Source: Balaenoptera acutorostrata (Eukaryota; Chordata; Mammalia; Artiodactyla; Balaenopteridae). Taken from it: 64,000 nt of DNA. The position numbers were made by a program, and so were the translations under genes. The stretch spans positions 58,025,613 to 58,089,612 of the forward strand of contig NC_080079.1 of the NCBI RefSeq assembly GCF_949987535.1, read 5' to 3'. Below, in pieces: positions 60,120 through 64,000 of the stretch (position 1 is its first letter; every line of letters begins with the position of its first letter). A model generated the notes under the pieces. It was not told the origin of the DNA. It ran no database searches and saw only the letters and a program-made list of their open reading frames with translations.

Positions 60120-60820
60120 AAGAAAAAAAGGACACCTCACACCCACCAGGATGGCTACTACATCAAAACCCAGAAAACAGCAAGTGTTGATGAGGATGTG
60201 GAGGAATTGGAACCCTGGTGCACTGTGTGTGGGAATGCACCGTGATGCAGCTACTGTGGGAAACAGTATGGTGGTTTCTCAAAAAAATTGAAAATAGAAC
60301 TACCATATGACCCAGCAATTCCACGGCTGGGTACATATCCAAAAGAAGATACTTGCACATCCCTGTTCATAGCAGCATTATTCGTAATAGCCAAAAGGTG
60401 GAAGCAACCCAAATGTCCATCGATGGATAAATGGATAAACAAATGTGGTATTTACCTGCAGTGGAATATTATTCATTTGGAAAAAGGAAGGAAATTCTGA
60501 TGTGTGCTACAACACGGATGCACCTCGAGGACGTTATGCTAGGTGAAATAAGCCAGTCACAAAAGGACAAATACTGTGTGATCCTACAATACTTATATGA
60601 GGCACCTAGTTGCACAGACACAGAAGTAGAATGGTGGTTACCAGGGGCTGGGGGAGACGGGGGGTTGTTGTTTAATGGATATAGAATTTCAGTTTTCCAA
60701 GACGAGAAGGTTCTGCACAATAATATGAATATACTTAATACTACTGAACTGTACACTTAAAATGGTTAAGATGGTAAGTTTCATGGTATGTCTATTTTAC
60801 CACAATTAAAATTTTTTAAA
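60120..60820 (+). mobile_element. Ancient L1 3' fragment, sense
   Basis: Sense L1 ORF2 C-terminus and 3'-UTR. The frame at 60288-60500 reads [17 protein letters not shown] and [16 protein letters not shown], the conserved ORF2 end. It is not intact. Confidence 0.92.
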
Positions 60821-60829
60821 AAAGGAAAA

Positions 60830-61464
60830 AAAATCCCTCTAAACCCCACTTCCTGGAGATGACTATCATTATCTTCAGACACATTCTTCACCATGGTGCT
60901 TGTGTTTGTTGGTGGGGCAGCTGATTTCTTTCCTCTGAGGAGTGGTAAATGGCAGTCCCAGGAGAAGTGCCCCCCAGCTGGCCTTGTTTGATTTAGATGG
61001 TACCCACAGTGAGAGAAGAAGAACAGACCGAACAACGTTTCTGCCCATCAAGTCTGGTTTGATGGTGTGTGAAGTTAAAGGACCAATGGATTTTTGATTT
61101 TGACATATGAGTAGTTACGGTATCTTAGGCAAGTGATTGTCTCTGGGCTCCAGATTTCTCATATGTAAAATGCTCTCTGATTCAGTGATTTCAATATACA
61201 GCCATTTCTTCAGTCAGATTTCAAAGCTATCATTTTTACCTGATAAAGAACCCAAGACTAACTTACTCAAAGCAGTGGGCCCAGGGAGTAGTTCTGGTGC
61301 CTCTATGAATCCCAAGAGTGAAATTTGATTGACATGTCCCCAGAACTTCCATATTGACTTCGATGAGGTGGCATATTTAAGAATTACAGTCTGGGGACAC
61401 GGGCCCCATTGGAGATACAGTCAAACTTGTCATTAAAAAAAAAAACTCAAATAGTTTTCTGTGA
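60830..61464. other. Intron stretch, no gene seen
   Basis: No repeat family or exon recognised. Confidence 0.5.
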
Positions 61465-61478
61465 CTGTGCTACTACTT

Positions 61479-61792
61479 TTTTTTTTTTAATGAGTTTATT
61501 TATTTATTTATTTATTTATTTGGCTGTGTTTGGTCTTCGTTGCGGTGCGCGGGCTTCTCATTGCGGTAGCTTCGCTTGTTGTGGAGCATGGGCTCTAGGC
61601 ACGCGGGCTTCAGTAGTTGTGGCACGTGGGTTCAGTAGTTGTGGCTCACGGGCTCTAGAGAGTAGGCTCAGTAGTTGTGGTGCACGGGCTTATTTGCTCC
61701 GCAGCATGTGGGATCTTCCCAGACCAGGGCTCGAACCCGTGTCCCCTGCATTGGCAGGCGGATTCTTAACCACTGTGCCACCAGGGAAGTCC
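61479..61792 (-). mobile_element. CHR-type SINE, long form, with target-site duplication
   Basis: Antisense copy; the duplication CTGTGCTACTACTT / CTGTGCTATTACTT (one mismatch) lies at 61465-61478 and 61793-61806. Confidence 0.95.
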
Positions 61793-61806
61793 CTGTGCTA
61801 TTACTT

Positions 61807-62915
61807 CTAATGACATGGCCGCACCACTATTGAGGTTTTAATTTAAATTTCTGGTGTGGGGGAAAGGTTGAAAAGGTCTTGGATTATAGACTAGACTATA
61901 AACAGTACACTATGATAGGTTGGCTTTGTTGAGGTTGGGAATAAAAAGAAACATCTGATTAAAGAGGAGGTCATGCAAATCCACTTACTTTCGTGTTTTT
62001 CCTTAACTCGCCCCAAAAGGCAACCCCAGAGCGAGAACGTTCATCACAGCCCTGTTCCACGAAGCACTCCAGCTGCAAAAATCAGCAATAAGATGACCAC
62101 AGTTTCTGTGGCAAAGGAGAGGGTATCTGATGGGGTCAGTAACTTCTGAAATACTTATCTCTCCCGCAAATCGTAAGCAGCTAGCACATCAGACCTGCTG
62201 AATAGTCTCTTAGGTTATATAACATTAATGAGATTATGCTACTGGGGTCATATATTAAATTTCAACTTGTCACAGCTACATTACATTAACACTTCACAGA
62301 TCCACAGAGTGCCAGGTAGTTTTTGGGTGTTACTGAGCAAATTGGTGATGATGGTCGGACTTGACGAGGCCCAGACAAAAAATACTTCCTTAGATTTTCT
62401 GTATTGTAGTTTAACTCTTATTGGAGGGTGCAGACATCCTGCAAGTATTCCTTACAAAATGAACTAAAAATTTAAGACCGTAGTTTTTGTATCTGCAGGA
62501 CCGAACAGTTGATTTATGGCCATGAACCAGATAGGACAGAGATTTTTGAAAACTCTGGGAAGCTTTTCATTTTCCAGCGACAGGCAATGCATGCACTCTG
62601 TTCTTAATTGGTCCCTTCTTTAAGTCAGGAGCTGAAATGTCATCATGCAAATCTCTCCTGAGTTGCATGGAAACTAATAAAATCACGAAGATTTCTATTT
62701 GTACTCTATGAACGCAGACTGTAATGAAACTGAAACAGCTATCTCCAGGGATGATGCTGTTTAAATGCTAGGCAAGGCTTGACAGCAATTTTAATGGTGA
62801 AAAGAGAAGCCAGCAAGTGAGCGCTTCCGTTCTTTCCTCCCTGCCCCACCAGTGACTTTTCATCCCTGCTTCTCTTTGCTTCCTGACCTCTGAAAGAATT
62901 CGCTTAAAACAGAGA
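61807..62915. other. Intron stretch, repeat-free
   Basis: About 1.1 kb without recognised repeats. It has two ATGCAAAT octamers (61973-61980, 62645-62652) and scattered TAAT cores. No exon supported. Confidence 0.5.
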
Positions 62916-62921
62916 CCAGTA

Positions 62922-63258
62922 GGGCTTCCCTGGTGGTGCAGTGGTTAAGAATCCGCCTGTCAATGCAGGGGACACAGGTTCGAGCCCTGGTCCGGGAAGA
63001 TTCCCACATGCCGTGGAGCAACTAAGCCTGCGCTCTAGAGCCCACAAACCATAAGTACTGAGTCCGCGCACCACAACTACTGAAGCCCACGCGCCCTAGA
63101 GCCCGTGTTCCACAACAAGAGAAGCCACTGCAATGAGAAGCCCGCGCACCGCAACGAAGAGTAGCCCCCACTCGCCGCAACTAGAGAAAGCCCGCGTGCA
63201 GCAGCGAAGACCCAACGCAGCCCAAAATAAGTAAAATAAATAAATTTATATAAAAAAG
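62922..63258 (+). mobile_element. CHR-type SINE, long form
   Basis: Sense copy starting GGGCTTCCCTGGTGGTGCAG, ending in AAATAAATTTATATAAAAAA. Flanking duplication is imperfect. Confidence 0.94.
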
Positions 63259-63300
63259 AGAGCTGTAATTGCTAGTACAGCCTGTCTACCACCTGTTTTA

Positions 63301-63493
63301 TTTTATTTTATTTTTAAAAAGTATTTATTTATTTGGCTGCGCTGGGTCTTAGATGTGGCACACAGGATCTTCTTTGCTGCGTGCGGGATCTTTAGTTGCA
63401 GCATGTGGAATCTAGTTCCCTGACCAGGGATAGAACCTGGGCCCCCTGCATTGGGAGCACGGAGTCTTAGCCACTGGACCACCAGGGAAGTCC
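63301..63493 (-). mobile_element. CHR-type SINE, short form, with target-site duplication
   Basis: Antisense copy; the perfect 15-bp duplication CTACCACCTGTTTTA lies at 63286-63300 and 63494-63508. It landed about 40 bp after the SINE at 62922. Confidence 0.96.
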
Positions 63494-63689
63494 CTACCAC
63501 CTGTTTTAGAAAACAGCACCTGATTCTCAAACATTCTCTCTTGGCCTTTTCTCTCCCTCTTCAGACATTGCATTGATCTCCACACTTACTGGCACTTTTG
63601 TTTTGCTAAGTCTTTCTATGTGAACTGGAGTAACTGGCTTTTTAGGGAAAAAAATTAATAAACTCTTGAAAGTAGTTACTATGCATGAA

Positions 63690-64000
63690 GCACTCTTTTA
63701 AAACTCCTTATGTTTATTATGGTGTTTAAACCTCAACACAGTCCTGTGGCGTGAACACCTTTATGATTCCCAGTTTACAGATTAGAAGACTGAGGCATAC
63801 ATAATACTTTTTTTTTTTTGGATAACAAACTTTGAGTGTTTACTGTGTGTCTTGTAGTTTCTAAGCTCTTTATATTATTTAATCCTCACAACAACCCAGT
63901 GAAATAGGTGGTATCATCATCCTCCCTTTACAGGACAGAGGTGTGGAGAAGTTGAGTGACTTGCCCAGGGTCACACACTAGTGAGGGCAGAGCCAGGTGT
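63690..64000 (-). mobile_element. Two antisense MIR SINE pieces
   Basis: One at about 63690-63800 (CCCAGTTTACAGATTAGAAG, GACTGAGGCAT) and another from about 63840 to the edge (CTCACAACAACCCAGTGAAAT, then GACTTGCCCAGGGTCACACA). Confidence 0.8.

Overview
This window is mammalian nuclear DNA. Its dominant short repeat is a tRNA-derived SINE that begins with a sequence like GGCTTCCCTGGTGGCGCAGTGG, carries a box-B-like GGTTCGA, and ends in AAATAAAT. I recognise this as the CHR SINE group of whales, hippos and ruminants. At least 17 copies are present, and I see no bovine BovB/Bov-tA and no pig PRE-1, so a cetacean (whale or dolphin) is the best guess.

The only protein-coding gene I can support is the first coding exon of KCNMA1 (BK channel alpha subunit, Slo1) on the + strand at 50026-50391. 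It sits in a strong CpG island (about 48.9-51.26 kb) with a TATA-like box at 49833-49839. It ends at a good splice donor, and 50392-64000 is the start of the very long intron 1. Everything before about 49.8 kb is 5' flanking DNA.

Layout. 0-6.3 kb: two antisense L1 copies, one fairly young (ORF1 C-terminus, endonuclease and part of the reverse transcriptase, all broken) and one ancient and interrupted. 6.3-18.3 kb: non-coding DNA with SINEs, MIRs, a 400-bp CT-rich satellite and TG repeats. 18.3-21 kb: an ancient antisense L1 fossil cut by SINEs. 21-32 kb: mostly single-copy DNA, including a homeodomain-motif-rich block at 24.55-24.75 kb. 32-39.3 kb: several L1 pieces, one nested inside another with a clear target-site duplication. 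39.3-48.9 kb: mostly single-copy DNA with a perfect CTCF core at 45878. 48.9-51.3 kb: the KCNMA1 promoter and exon 1. 51.3-64 kb: intron 1, with a TAAT-rich block at 57.65-58.1 kb and, just after it, three palindromic CpG motifs (TCTCGCGAGA, CACGTG, TGACGTCA) within 37 bp.

I found no new gene system. The best leads are regulatory: two upstream ORFs crowding the KCNMA1 start codon, the intronic palindrome cluster, and the candidate enhancers and insulator. All database, conservation and expression statements are left as checks because none could be run.
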